A stretch of 64,000 bases of DNA from Akkermansiaceae bacterium UBA2381. GTDB lineage: Bacteria > Verrucomicrobiota > Verrucomicrobiia > Verrucomicrobiales > DEV007. Positions 34,070 to 42,504 of the stretch are shown here, piece by piece; within the stretch, counting starts at the first letter, position 1, and each line of letters starts with the position of its first letter. A model generated the notes under the pieces. The model searched no databases and was not told the origin of the DNA. It saw only the letters and a list, made by a program, of their open reading frames with translations. Where the stretch lies: the NCBI GenBank assembly GCA_002344215.1, contig DDSV01000013.1, forward strand, positions 1-64,000, given 5' to 3'. Position numbers and translations under genes: made by a program.

Positions 34070-35422
34070 ATGAGAGACGGGATGCCGGATCGCTCACCGT
34101 CGGACTCCGGGAATTTTGTTTCCCACCCGGGTTTCGGGCAGGCCCTTCGGTTCTGGATCAAGCTGGGGTTTATCAGCTTCGGCGGACCGGCGGGACAAAT
34201 TGCGATCATGCACAAGGAGCTGGTCGAGAAAAGACGCTGGATCAGCGACGGCCATTTCCTCCACGCGCTCAACTTTTGTATGCTTCTCCCCGGCCCCGAG
34301 GCCCAGCAGCTCGCGACCTATCTCGGCTGGAGGCTCCACGGAGCAAAGGGCGGCATTGCCGCCGGGCTCTGGTTTGTTCTTCCGTCAGTCTTTATTCTCT
34401 ACGGACTGAGCTGGCTCTACATGGCGGGAGGTCATCTCCCCTGGCTTGCAGCGATTTTTCACGGGCTCCTCGCTGCCGTCATCGCCGTGGTCGCGGAAGC
34501 GGTTTTACGAATTGGGAAAAAGGCCCTGCGCAGCCCCGGGCTGTGGGCCATTGCGATTCTGTCCTTCGGAGCCATCTATTTTCTGGGGATTTCGTTTGTC
34601 TACATCATCCTGGGGGCCGCAATGATCGGCTGGATGGGGAATCGATTTATTCCCGCGCAATTTCCGGCAGGGAAGGGTCATCACTCCGCCGGTGACAAGG
34701 GTGAACCGGAGGAGGTGAGGCTCGAGCAAGTCCAGTCGGCCACGGCCGGTCGCACGATTCGGGTGATCGCCGTTTCGCTGCTCCTTTGGTGTCTCCCGAT
34801 TCTCGGTCTGGGCCTCTGGTTGGGCTGGGAAAGCACTCCGGTTCAGCAGGGAGTCTTTTTCAGCAAGGCGGCCCTCGTGACCTTTGGCGGCGCCTACGCC
34901 GTGTTGCCGTATGTGGCCCAGCAGGCGGTGGAAAATTATGCCTGGCTGAGCCACCCCCAGATGATGTCAGGCCTTGCTTTGGCCGAGACGACTCCGGGCC
35001 CGCTCATCATGGTCCTGCAGTTTGTCGGATTTGTGGGCGGCTGGCAGCATCCGGGAGCGCTATCGCCCCTGGCGGCGGCGACGGTGGGGGCCTTGATCAC
35101 CACCTGGGTCACGTTTGTCCCCTGTTTTCTCTTTGTTTTCCTCGGAGCACCCCATGTCGAGCAACTCGGTGAACATCCCCGGCTCAGTGCGGCCATGACG
35201 GCGATCACCGCCGCTGTCGTCGGGGTCATCCTGAATCTGGGAGTCCACTTTGTCCGGCATGCCGTTTGGCCAACCGCTCCGGGTGGCTTGGAGGGATCAT
35301 TTGACCTCTTTATCGCGGTGCTCTCGGGACTCGCCTTCCTTGCGATGAAGCGTTTTAAGGTTGGTCTGCTGCCGGTGATCGCCGGGTGCGCGCTGGCAGG
35401 CTGGGTGAATTCGTTTCTCTAG
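34070..35422 (+). CDS. chrA: chromate efflux transporter, two-domain CHR type
   Basis: 450 aa with about ten hydrophobic segments. Two homologous CHR halves are visible: GFISFGGPAGQIAIMH followed by FCMLLPGPEAQQLATYLGW in the first, and ALVTFGGAYAVLPYVAQQAV followed by LAETTPGPLIMVLQFVGF in the second. These are the FGGP/FGGA and LLPGP/TTPGP motifs of long-chain ChrA. It exports chromate or related oxyanions. It sits 27 bp from the arsR-like start region and beside the pst genes for another oxyanion, an association of oxyanion-handling genes worth noting. Confidence 0.88.
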   Translation: MRDGMPDRSPSDSGNFVSHPGFGQALRFWIKLGFISFGGPAGQIAIMHKELVEKRRWISDGHFLHALNFCMLLPGPEAQQLATYLGWRLHGAKGGIAAGLWFVLPSVFILYGLSWLYMAGGHLPWLAAIFHGLLAAVIAVVAEAVLRIGKKALRSPGLWAIAILSFGAIYFLGISFVYIILGAAMIGWMGNRFIPAQFPAGKGHHSAGDKGEPEEVRLEQVQSATAGRTIRVIAVSLLLWCLPILGLGLWLGWESTPVQQGVFFSKAALVTFGGAYAVLPYVAQQAVENYAWLSHPQMMSGLALAETTPGPLIMVLQFVGFVGGWQHPGALSPLAAATVGALITTWVTFVPCFLFVFLGAPHVEQLGEHPRLSAAMTAITAAVVGVILNLGVHFVRHAVWPTAPGGLEGSFDLFIAVLSGLAFLAMKRFKVGLLPVIAGCALAGWVNSFL

Positions 35423-35480
35423 AGGAAGGGGGCGGGCAAACCTCGTTCAATGAATGACCGAACCCGGTTACATTGGCTAT

Positions 35481-35515
35481 TTGACTTGAACAAAAATTCA
35501 TATCAATATCCATTC
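35481..35515 (+). promoter_or_regulatory. candidate promoter and operator before arsR-pst
   Basis: TTGACT at 35481 is a near-perfect -35, and CAATAT at 35504 is a possible -10 with 17 bp spacing. They overlap the interrupted palindrome ATATCAATAT, with outer arms TTCAT and ATGAA. An ArsR-family autoregulatory operator is possible. The -10 is very close to the ATG at 35516, so either transcription is leaderless or the ATG at 35537 is used. Confidence 0.35.
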
Positions 35516-35851
35516 ATGAAAGTGGACCCGTTCAAGATGCGTAAGGAGACTTCGGGCGAAGAGATCTCCTGCGCCACGATGCTCAAGGCCCTTGCCGATG
35601 AAACGAGGCTGGCGGTGGTGAGGCAGTTGCTCACGAATCCACAGCATGTCGGTGAGCTTCAAGTGGCGCTCGAGATCGAACAAAGTCTGCTTTCGCATCA
35701 CCTGAAGCTCCTGAGAGATGCGGGCATTGTAGAATCGGAACGGGACGGAAAATCGGTGCTCTACCGTCTTGCCTCTTCCGTCGAACTGCGCCGCCGCGGG
35801 GACATCATTGATCTCGGGTGCTGCCAGCTTTCATTTCCCTCCGGCAAATGA
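35516..35851 (+). CDS. ArsR-family transcriptional regulator of the pst operon
   Basis: 111 aa winged helix-turn-helix protein: MLKALADETRLAVVRQLL, then the recognition helix SLLSHHLKLLRDAGIV, then the wing ESERDGKSVLYRLAS. The classical ELCVCDL metal site of arsenic sensors is absent at the expected place (GELQVALEI). However, vicinal cysteines close the protein (GCCQLSF). It may sense an oxyanion or metalloid through these or have another signal. Its stop overlaps the pstS start by four bases (ATGA), so it is part of the same operon and probably regulates it. An ATG at 35537 is an alternative start. Confidence 0.82.
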   Translation: MKVDPFKMRKETSGEEISCATMLKALADETRLAVVRQLLTNPQHVGELQVALEIEQSLLSHHLKLLRDAGIVESERDGKSVLYRLASSVELRRRGDIIDLGCCQLSFPSGK

Positions 35852-36663
35852 TGAAGAGTGCGCCACTGCTTATCGGACTGTCTGTATTATCCCTGTTTTC
35901 GGGATGTTCCCGGGAGAAAAGGGAAATAATCATTCTTACCGGGTCGAGCACCGTCGCCCCGGTCGTGACTGATGCGGCGAAGCGGTTCGAAGCCACACAT
36001 CCGGGTGTCAGAATTGAAGTGCAGACGGGAGGTTCTTCGCGGGGAATCGCCGATGCGCTCTCCGGACTTGCCACCTTCGGGATGATCTCTCGGGATCTCA
36101 AAGCCGATGAATCGGAACTGACGGCCCATCGTTTCGCGATCGACGGGGTTGGAATCATCCTGCATCAAACGAATCCGGTCACTGATTTTTCCCGCCAGCA
36201 ACTGATTGATATCTACACCGGTAAAGTCACGAACTGGAAAGAGTTGGGCGGCCCCGATGCAAAGATCACCGTGGCGAGCAAGGCCGAAGGTCGCGCGACC
36301 CTGGAGGTTTTTCTCGGATACACCGGTCTCGACAGCGCCGACATCAAGGCTGGCGTCATTGTGGGCGAGAATCAGCAGGCGATCAAAACCGTGGTCGCCG
36401 ATCCCAATGCCATTGCTTATGTCTCGATCGGGGCGGCGGCCAGTGAAGCGGCGGGAGGCACTCCGATCAAGCTGGTGCGCTGCGACGGGATTGAGCCGAC
36501 CAATGAAAATGTGGCGGCCGGAAAGTTTCCCATCATGAGGCCGCTCCAACTCGTTTCCCATGGCGAAATTCCGGCTACGGCCCGCGATTTTCTGGATTTC
36601 CTCACCGCACCTGAGAACGCAGATCTGATCGAGTCCCATCTATATGTTTCTCTCTCGAAGTGA
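35848..36663 (+). CDS. pstS: phosphate-binding lipoprotein PstS
   Basis: About 271 aa. A signal sequence ends in a lipobox (LFSGC, Cys20), so it is anchored in the membrane. ILTGSSTVAPVVTDAAKRFE is the PstS phosphate-binding loop, with VQTGGSSRGIADAL as the second. DIYTGKVTNWKELGG is the family hallmark. It captures phosphate in the periplasm and hands it to PstCA. The start is ATG 35848 or the adjacent ATG 35851. The gene overlaps pstC by 20 bp. Confidence 0.93.
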   Translation: MMKSAPLLIGLSVLSLFSGCSREKREIIILTGSSTVAPVVTDAAKRFEATHPGVRIEVQTGGSSRGIADALSGLATFGMISRDLKADESELTAHRFAIDGVGIILHQTNPVTDFSRQQLIDIYTGKVTNWKELGGPDAKITVASKAEGRATLEVFLGYTGLDSADIKAGVIVGENQQAIKTVVADPNAIAYVSIGAAASEAAGGTPIKLVRCDGIEPTNENVAAGKFPIMRPLQLVSHGEIPATARDFLDFLTAPENADLIESHLYVSLSK

Positions 36664-37510
36664 CCGGATTCTGCGGGGGGCGCTCGTGATGCTCGCGCTT
36701 CTTTCGGGGAGTGTCGTCCTTTTGATCGTCTGGTTCCTCGTTGCCGGGGCGCTGCCCGCGCTGCGGGACGGTTACCTGCCCCGCCTCCTTTTTGATGAGC
36801 ATTGGCAGCCAGGCTCGGCACGTGATCCCCAGTTTGCCCTGATGCCGATGTTGGCGGCCTCGGTTCTCGTGACGGCGCTCGCCGCCTTGCTTGCCGCTCC
36901 TCTGGGAATCGCCGGTGCGGTGTTTCATCGCTTTTATCTGCCAAAGCGCCTGGCGGTCTGGAACCAGCGAATGCTAGAACTCCTCGCTGGCGTCCCTTCG
37001 ATCGTCTTCGGATTCTGGGGGCTCACTGTTCTGGTGCCTTTGATCAATCGTCTTCATCCTCCGGGGCAAAGTCTCCTCGCGGCGGGGATCGTGCTTGCCC
37101 TGATGATCCTGCCGACCATCGCCCTGACAAGCCAGTCCGCCCTGCGGTCGGTACCGGAAAGCCAACTCCTCGCCGCCGCCGGATTGGGAATGGGCCGGTT
37201 CGCGACTGTGTTTCATATTGCCCTGCCCTCCGCGCGGAGCGGGATAGGGAGCGGTGTCCTCCTGGCCATAGCGAGAGCAGTCGGAGAAACGATGGCGGTG
37301 GTGATGGTTTGCGGAAATATCGCAAAATTTCCCGGGAGCGTCTTCGATCCCGTTCGACCGGTCACCGCGACCATCGCCCTGGAGATGGGCTATGCCTCAA
37401 GTTCACACAAGGCCCTCCTCTATCTGGCGGGACTAATCCTTGTGCTCGTCACCGGTGCCCTCACGGGTTGGCTCGCCTTCGGAAAAAGAAACGCCGGCGA
37501 GGTGAGTTAA
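36644..37510 (+). CDS. pstC: phosphate ABC transporter permease PstC
   Basis: 288 aa with about six membrane helices. The permease loop LLAAAGLGMGRFATVFHIALPSA is the EAA-type contact with the ATPase, and LLAGVPSIVFGFWG is typical of Pst permeases. It forms the channel with PstA. The large periplasmic loop is short, a compact PstC. It overlaps pstS at its 5' end and lies 15 bp before pstA. Confidence 0.92.
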   Translation: MFLSRSDRILRGALVMLALLSGSVVLLIVWFLVAGALPALRDGYLPRLLFDEHWQPGSARDPQFALMPMLAASVLVTALAALLAAPLGIAGAVFHRFYLPKRLAVWNQRMLELLAGVPSIVFGFWGLTVLVPLINRLHPPGQSLLAAGIVLALMILPTIALTSQSALRSVPESQLLAAAGLGMGRFATVFHIALPSARSGIGSGVLLAIARAVGETMAVVMVCGNIAKFPGSVFDPVRPVTATIALEMGYASSSHKALLYLAGLILVLVTGALTGWLAFGKRNAGEVS

Positions 37511-37525
37511 CCCGGGGGAAATCTC

Positions 37526-38389
37526 ATGAAATCACCGGTCAGTCGCCGAAACCATCGCCGCTTTTCAGATCTTGCCTGCGGGATCGTTGGAGCGGTCGCC
37601 GCAAGTCTGACTCTGGTGGTGCTCGGGTGCATCGTCTGGGATCTTCTCCGGCTGGGACTGCCTCATCTCTCGTGGTTGTTCCTGACAGGAGAAGTGGCAG
37701 ATGGGGGCAGATCGGGAGGGATAGGACCGGTGCTCGTTTCGACGGTGATGATTGTTGTGATTGCTCTTGCGGTTGCGATACCGCCCGGCGTCGGATGCGC
37801 TCTCTGGCTGTCCGAGTTCGTTCGCCCCGGCACCGTCCCGGCCCGGGCCATCACCGGTGGGGTCGATCTACTCGCGAGTGTGCCCTCGATTGTCTTCGGA
37901 CTGTTTGGAATGGCCTTTTTTGCCCAGGTTCTGGGACTTGGTTTTTCGATATTGTCAGGAGGCCTCACGCTCGCCTGCATGATTCTCCCTCTCCTTGTCC
38001 GGACGACCCTGACCGCTCTTCAGAGTCTGCCTGTCGACCTTCGTCCTTCCGCTGCGGCTCTCGGATTGACGCAAACGACCACGATCAGGAAGATTCTCCT
38101 GCCGGCCGCCCTTCCCGGTATCCTCGTCGGGGTGACCATCGGTGTGGCGAGATCACTTTCGGAAACCGCCGCCCTGATTTTTACGAGCGGCTACGCGACC
38201 CGCTGGCCGGACTCGCCAGGTGATTCGGGGAGAGCGCTCTCTGTTCATATTTACGATCTTGCGATGAATATCCCGAACGGGGCCGCCGCCGCCTCGGCTT
38301 CGGCTCTCGTTCTTTTGCTGATGATTCTCGTGATTAATTCATTTGCCTCATTCCTCGCGGAGCGCTGGCTCCGTCGCTACCACTCATGA
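37526..38389 (+). CDS. pstA: phosphate ABC transporter permease PstA
   Basis: 287 aa, six helices. DLLASVPSIVFGLFGMAFF parallels PstC, and RPSAAALGLTQTTTIRKILLPAA is the EAA-like coupling loop. The closing region ARSLSETAALIFTSGYATRWPD is characteristic of PstA. It starts 15 bp after pstC and overlaps pstB by four bases (ATGA). Confidence 0.92.
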   Translation: MKSPVSRRNHRRFSDLACGIVGAVAASLTLVVLGCIVWDLLRLGLPHLSWLFLTGEVADGGRSGGIGPVLVSTVMIVVIALAVAIPPGVGCALWLSEFVRPGTVPARAITGGVDLLASVPSIVFGLFGMAFFAQVLGLGFSILSGGLTLACMILPLLVRTTLTALQSLPVDLRPSAAALGLTQTTTIRKILLPAALPGILVGVTIGVARSLSETAALIFTSGYATRWPDSPGDSGRALSVHIYDLAMNIPNGAAAASASALVLLLMILVINSFASFLAERWLRRYHS

Positions 38390-39192
38390 CATCTGTTAGT
38401 TCCTGTTCTTCAAACACCTCCTGTACCTGCGGCGGTCTCAGCCTCTCGGATGTTTCAGTTCATTACGGAAACTTTGCCGCCATCCGGGAGGTTAGCCTTA
38501 CCATTCCCGACTGCCAAATCACCGCGCTGGTTGGTCCGTCAGGCTGTGGAAAAAGTTCGCTGCTGCATGCCATGAACCGGCTCACCGATCTCATCCCGGG
38601 CTGCCGCGTTGAGGGCAGTGTCAGGGACGGGGTGGGGCGTGAACTGACCGATCCGTCCCTGGATGTCATGTCCCTGAGAAGGCGCATCGGGATGGTCTTT
38701 CAAAAGCCGAATCCTTTCCCTCATTCCATTCGACGGAACTTCGAGATCCCCCTCCGTGAACACGGCGTGTCCCGCTCCGATCTTCCGGACTTGATGGAAA
38801 AAAGTCTCCGCGATGTCGGGCTCTGGGAGGAAGTTTCGAGTCGCCTTGACGAAAGTGCGATGAAACTTTCCGGAGGCCAGCAGCAGCGGCTCTGTATTGC
38901 TCGCGCCCTTGCTCTCGATCCTGAAGTGATCCTTTTCGACGAGCCTTGCAGCGCTCTCGACCCGCTCGCTTCAGCCGTGGTCGAGGAGCATATCGCCGCC
39001 CTGCGCGGTCGTGTCACCGTCGTGATCGTAACACACAATCTGGCCCAGGCGCGACGACTCGCCGATCATGTCGGTGTCTTCTGGATGCGCGCTGGAGCCG
39101 GGACGATTGTGGAAGAGGGACCGGCTGAGGTGGTGTTTGCTTCTCCTTCTGACGCCGACGCCCGGTATTATCTTTCCGGGGTTCGGGGGTAA
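38386..39192 (+). CDS. pstB: phosphate ABC transporter ATPase PstB
   Basis: 268 aa cytoplasmic ATPase. Walker A GPSGCGKSSLLHAMNR, signature LSGGQQQRLCIARALA, Walker B VILFDEPCSALDP and the H-loop VIVTHNLAQA are intact. MVFQKPNPFPHSIRRN is the PstB-specific Q-loop region. An unusual Ser/Cys-rich N-terminus (MTSVSSCSSNTSCTCGG) precedes the domain and could bind metal or be disordered. No phoU follows: the next gene is convergent. Confidence 0.93.
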   Translation: MTSVSSCSSNTSCTCGGLSLSDVSVHYGNFAAIREVSLTIPDCQITALVGPSGCGKSSLLHAMNRLTDLIPGCRVEGSVRDGVGRELTDPSLDVMSLRRRIGMVFQKPNPFPHSIRRNFEIPLREHGVSRSDLPDLMEKSLRDVGLWEEVSSRLDESAMKLSGGQQQRLCIARALALDPEVILFDEPCSALDPLASAVVEEHIAALRGRVTVVIVTHNLAQARRLADHVGVFWMRAGAGTIVEEGPAEVVFASPSDADARYYLSGVRG

Positions 39193-39204
39193 GTTGAAAA
39201 AGGT

Positions 39205-40434
39205 TTAGTCCAAGGTGTAGACAAACAAACCCGACCGCAACTTCGGCTCAAACCAGGTCGACTTGGGCGGCATAATCTCTCCGGCATCGGCAATATCGAT
39301 AAGCTGCTGGACGGTGGTCGGGAACATTGAAAAGGCAACGGCCCAGTCTCCACTGTCGACCCGCTTTTCCAGTTCCGCCGTGCCGCGAATTCCGCCGATA
39401 AAGTCGATGCGATTGTCGGTGCGCGGGTCCCCGATTCCGAGAATAGGGGTCAGCACCTGATCCTGAAGAAAGGAGACATCGAGGCGCTCGATCGGGTTGT
39501 CCGTTTTGACGGTGTCCCAGCTCAAGGTGTGCCAGCTCCCGTCGAGATAAACACAGACGGACTCGGGGCCATCGGGCGTTTTCTGGCCATTGGAATCGAG
39601 GTGGAACTTCCCGGCAAGGCGCTGGAGGAAGCTGTCGGCGGAGAGTCCATTGAGATCCTTTACGACCCGATTGTAGGGAAGGATATTGAGCTGGCTCGCG
39701 GGAAAAGTCACGGCAAGGAACCAGTTGTAGTTCTCGGTCCCGTCGTGGGTGGGATTCGCCTCGCGGCGCTCCTTGCCAACGCGGGCGGCGCTGGCACTGC
39801 GGTGATGACCGTCGGCGACATAGGAGACGGGAACTTTTGCAAGCGCCTCGAGGACCGGGCCGGCTTCTTTCTCTGTCACGCGCCAGACAGTGTGCTGCAC
39901 CTTGACATCATCGACGAAGTCGATGTTCGGCTCATGCGAACTCGTCCACTTGTCGACAAAGGTATCGATGGCTTTGTCATCCTTATAGGTCAGGAAAACG
40001 GGGCCGGTGTTGGCACTCAGGACATCGGTGAGGCGGGTGCGATCATCCTCCTTCACTTTGCGGGTCTTCTCGTGCTTTTTGATGATGTCGTTCTCGTAGT
40101 CCTCGATATGGAAAGCGAGGGTGATCCCGGTTTGAGAGCGACCGTTCATGATCTGACGGTAGAGGTAAATGCAGGGTTCGGGTTCGCGGACAAAGATTCC
40201 CTCCTGCTGGAATTTTTCGAAGTTCCGCCTGGCGTGGGCATAAACCTCTTCGCTGTAGGGATCGACGTCGGCAGGGAGTTCCAGTTCGGCACGTTCGACC
40301 CGAAGGAAGCTGTTCGGCAGACCCTCGGCAAGGGCGCGTGCCTCCTCCGTATTGATGACATCGTAGGGAACCGAAGCGAGTGACGCGGCGATACCGGGGG
40401 CGGGAACGAGGGAGGGAAAAGCTTTTACTCTCAT
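39205..40434 (-). CDS. DUF1015 family protein
   Basis: About 409 aa. MRVKAFPSLVPAPGIAAS opens a typical DUF1015 protein, with VPYDVINTEEARALA, SFLRVERAE, KHEKTRKVKEDDRTRL and SYVADGHHRSASAARV as the conserved blocks. The GHHRxxxA motif may bind a metal or phosphate. The family is widespread and its function is not established; it is sometimes found near serine/phosphoglycerate genes. The ATG at 40434 is preferred to a TTG two codons upstream. It is convergent with pstB (12 bp apart). Confidence 0.85.
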   Translation of the reverse strand: MRVKAFPSLVPAPGIAASLASVPYDVINTEEARALAEGLPNSFLRVERAELELPADVDPYSEEVYAHARRNFEKFQQEGIFVREPEPCIYLYRQIMNGRSQTGITLAFHIEDYENDIIKKHEKTRKVKEDDRTRLTDVLSANTGPVFLTYKDDKAIDTFVDKWTSSHEPNIDFVDDVKVQHTVWRVTEKEAGPVLEALAKVPVSYVADGHHRSASAARVGKERREANPTHDGTENYNWFLAVTFPASQLNILPYNRVVKDLNGLSADSFLQRLAGKFHLDSNGQKTPDGPESVCVYLDGSWHTLSWDTVKTDNPIERLDVSFLQDQVLTPILGIGDPRTDNRIDFIGGIRGTAELEKRVDSGDWAVAFSMFPTTVQQLIDIADAGEIMPPKSTWFEPKLRSGLFVYTLD

Positions 40435-40508
40435 GGGCAATATTCAGGATAAAACAGAGGGAACTCCTACACGGAAGAATGACGATCTCAATCGCAAATC
40501 GCAGATCG

Positions 40509-41195
40509 TTAGATGAGGGAGCGGATGACTTCGGCGTTGAGCTCAGCCAGGGAATCGACGATCCGGCTGGCCCCCGAATCATCAAAGCTTGAACGGGGAT
40601 GAGTGGTGGTTACCGCAATGACTTTCATCCCGGCAGCGCGGGCGGCCTCGACGCCGACATGGGCGTCTTCAATGACGAGGCAGGAGGCGGGGACACGATC
40701 GATTTTCGCAGCGGCTTCGAGGAAGACATCCGGATCGGGCTTTCCTCTCGAGACATCCTCGGCTCCGGTGTAAAAAGGGCCAAAGAACCGGTCGAGGCCG
40801 GTCGCGGCAAAGCAGACCTCGATGTTTTTCCGCGAGGTGGAGGATCCCAGCGAAAAGGGAACCCCGGCTGAAGTCAGTGATTCGAGCAGATCGACGACAC
40901 CCGGAAGCGGATCGATCCCGTCCTCGGCGAGAAGTCTCCGGTAGATCGCCTCTTTCCGTTCTCCGAGGGAGCGGATCTCCTCATGGTCGTCGGGTCCGGT
41001 CCAGTGGAAGACGTGAGGAATGCACATGACGTTGCGCATGCCGAAGGATTCCTTGAACTGCTCCTTTGTGAGCGCTTTGCCGATCTCACTGGCGAGAAGA
41101 AACCAGCTTCGTTCGTGCTGGTCATGGGAATCGATGAGTACTCCGTCGAGGTCGAAGACGACGCCGATCTCGGAGAAGGAGAGGGAACCGGACAT
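40509..41195 (-). CDS. HAD-superfamily phosphatase (beta-phosphoglucomutase/GS1-like)
   Basis: 228 aa. Motif I FDLDGVLIDSHDQHERSW, motif II LGSSTSRKNIE, motif III lysine in SRGKPDPDVFLEAA, and motif IV VIEDAHVGVEAARAAG. The small helical cap between motif I and II (LTKEQFKESFGMRN) matches the beta-phosphoglucomutase/phosphoglycolate-phosphatase group. It acts on a sugar or other small phosphomonoester; specificity is open. A decayed copy of its 5' end lies at 47.1-47.2 kb, see the pseudogene entry. Confidence 0.88.
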   Translation of the reverse strand: MSGSLSFSEIGVVFDLDGVLIDSHDQHERSWFLLASEIGKALTKEQFKESFGMRNVMCIPHVFHWTGPDDHEEIRSLGERKEAIYRRLLAEDGIDPLPGVVDLLESLTSAGVPFSLGSSTSRKNIEVCFAATGLDRFFGPFYTGAEDVSRGKPDPDVFLEAAAKIDRVPASCLVIEDAHVGVEAARAAGMKVIAVTTTHPRSSFDDSGASRIVDSLAELNAEVIRSLI

Positions 41196-41347
41196 AGGGG
41201 GAAGTATGGAGCGGTCGGAGAAAAGGGCAAGATGGGGATTTCAGCGCGAAGGATCCAACCCCGAACCGGGAGAGACGGATCTTGAGCGCGGTAGCTCTCT
41301 GCCATCCTCCACTTGGCAAACTCTTCCCTCTGCCCTAGCCTATCGAA

Positions 41348-42481
41348 GTGGACATAACACACGCACCGAAACCACCGCCAGCGTTCGTTAAACCGCTATT
41401 CTGGACGCCCCTGATTCTGTCGGGTTTCTCCTTCCAAACTTGGAGACGGCTGCTCAAAGGAAGAATGGGGCGCATCTACTGGTATTGCTGGCCGTGTATC
41501 CTGCTCGCGTTTGGTGTCCTCCTGCTTCACTGGGTGCTGCAGGTGTTCCATAGCCGCCGCTTCCGGAAGCAAGCCGCGCAGGTGCCAGTGACCGAGATGC
41601 CGATCTTTGTAATCGGCCTCTGGCGCAGCGGCACCTCGCTGCTCCACGAATTAATGACGCTGGACCCGCGGCACGCGGCACCCACCTCCTACGAATGCTT
41701 TTGTCCGCTTCATTTTCTCGTCACCGGGCCGATCATTCAACGCCTGATTGCGATGCAGCCTAAGCGGGGGCGGCCGATGGACGACATGAAGATCGGCCCG
41801 GATTCGCCGCAGGAGGATGAGTTTGCACTCTTCCTGAAGGGGGTGCCATCGCCCTATGAGAGCCTGGTATTTCCGAACGATCCCTGCCCCAATCCACACA
41901 TTCTGGATGTAAGGAAGTTTCACGCCGACGATCTGGCGCGATGGAAAGCCGCTCTCCTCGAGTTCGTCCAACAGGTCCAGTCCGTGCACCGGCGCCGGCT
42001 GGTTCTGAAGTCGCCCACTCACACTGCACGGATTGAGGTGCTGGCGGAAATGTTCCCGGGTGCCCGATTCCTCTACATCATCCGCAATCCCTACGATCTG
42101 TTCTCGTCGAACCGCAAATTGATACGTTCGCTGGTACCTATCTTCACACTGGAAAAGGCCTCACTGGCCAATGTGGATGCCACCATCTTTGAGAATTACC
42201 GCTTGATGCACGAGCAGGTGGAGGCCGCCAGGCTGTTGCTGCCACCGGGGCATTTTCACCAACTGCGATTCGAGGACCTCGTGAAAGATCCTCATGGTGA
42301 GATGCAGAAGGTCTATGAATGCTTGGAGTTGGGAGGCTTCGAGGCGGTCCGCCCGGGCATGGAGAAGTATTTCGCCGAACGGGCGGACCACAAGGTCGGC
42401 AACTACCAGCTGAGCGCTGAGGAACGAGCCACCGTCCGGCAGCACTGGGGTCACATTCTTTACCAGCACGCCTACGAGTAG
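41348..42481 (+). CDS. membrane-associated sulfotransferase
   Basis: 377 aa. A hydrophobic segment near residues 45-65 (WPCILLAFGVLLLHWVLQVF) anchors the protein. The catalytic domain shows a PAPS 5'-phosphosulfate loop IGLWRSGTSLLHELM and a 3'-phosphate site in FLYIIRNPYDLFSSNRK, followed by LRFEDLVKDPHGEMQKVYE. It transfers sulfate from PAPS to a hydroxyl group. The start codon is GTG. It faces the LpxB-like/acyltransferase/P450 operon convergently (23 bp apart), so a lipid or glycolipid acceptor is a reasonable inference. Confidence 0.85.
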   Translation: MDITHAPKPPPAFVKPLFWTPLILSGFSFQTWRRLLKGRMGRIYWYCWPCILLAFGVLLLHWVLQVFHSRRFRKQAAQVPVTEMPIFVIGLWRSGTSLLHELMTLDPRHAAPTSYECFCPLHFLVTGPIIQRLIAMQPKRGRPMDDMKIGPDSPQEDEFALFLKGVPSPYESLVFPNDPCPNPHILDVRKFHADDLARWKAALLEFVQQVQSVHRRRLVLKSPTHTARIEVLAEMFPGARFLYIIRNPYDLFSSNRKLIRSLVPIFTLEKASLANVDATIFENYRLMHEQVEAARLLLPPGHFHQLRFEDLVKDPHGEMQKVYECLELGGFEAVRPGMEKYFAERADHKVGNYQLSAEERATVRQHWGHILYQHAYE

Positions 42482-42504
42482 CGGTTTCGGTTTCAGCGGG
42501 TCTT

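Noticed and set aside
39529..40383. 284-aa plus-strand open frame opposite the DUF1015 gene
   Set aside because: Antisense to the conserved DUF1015 blocks; no independent support.
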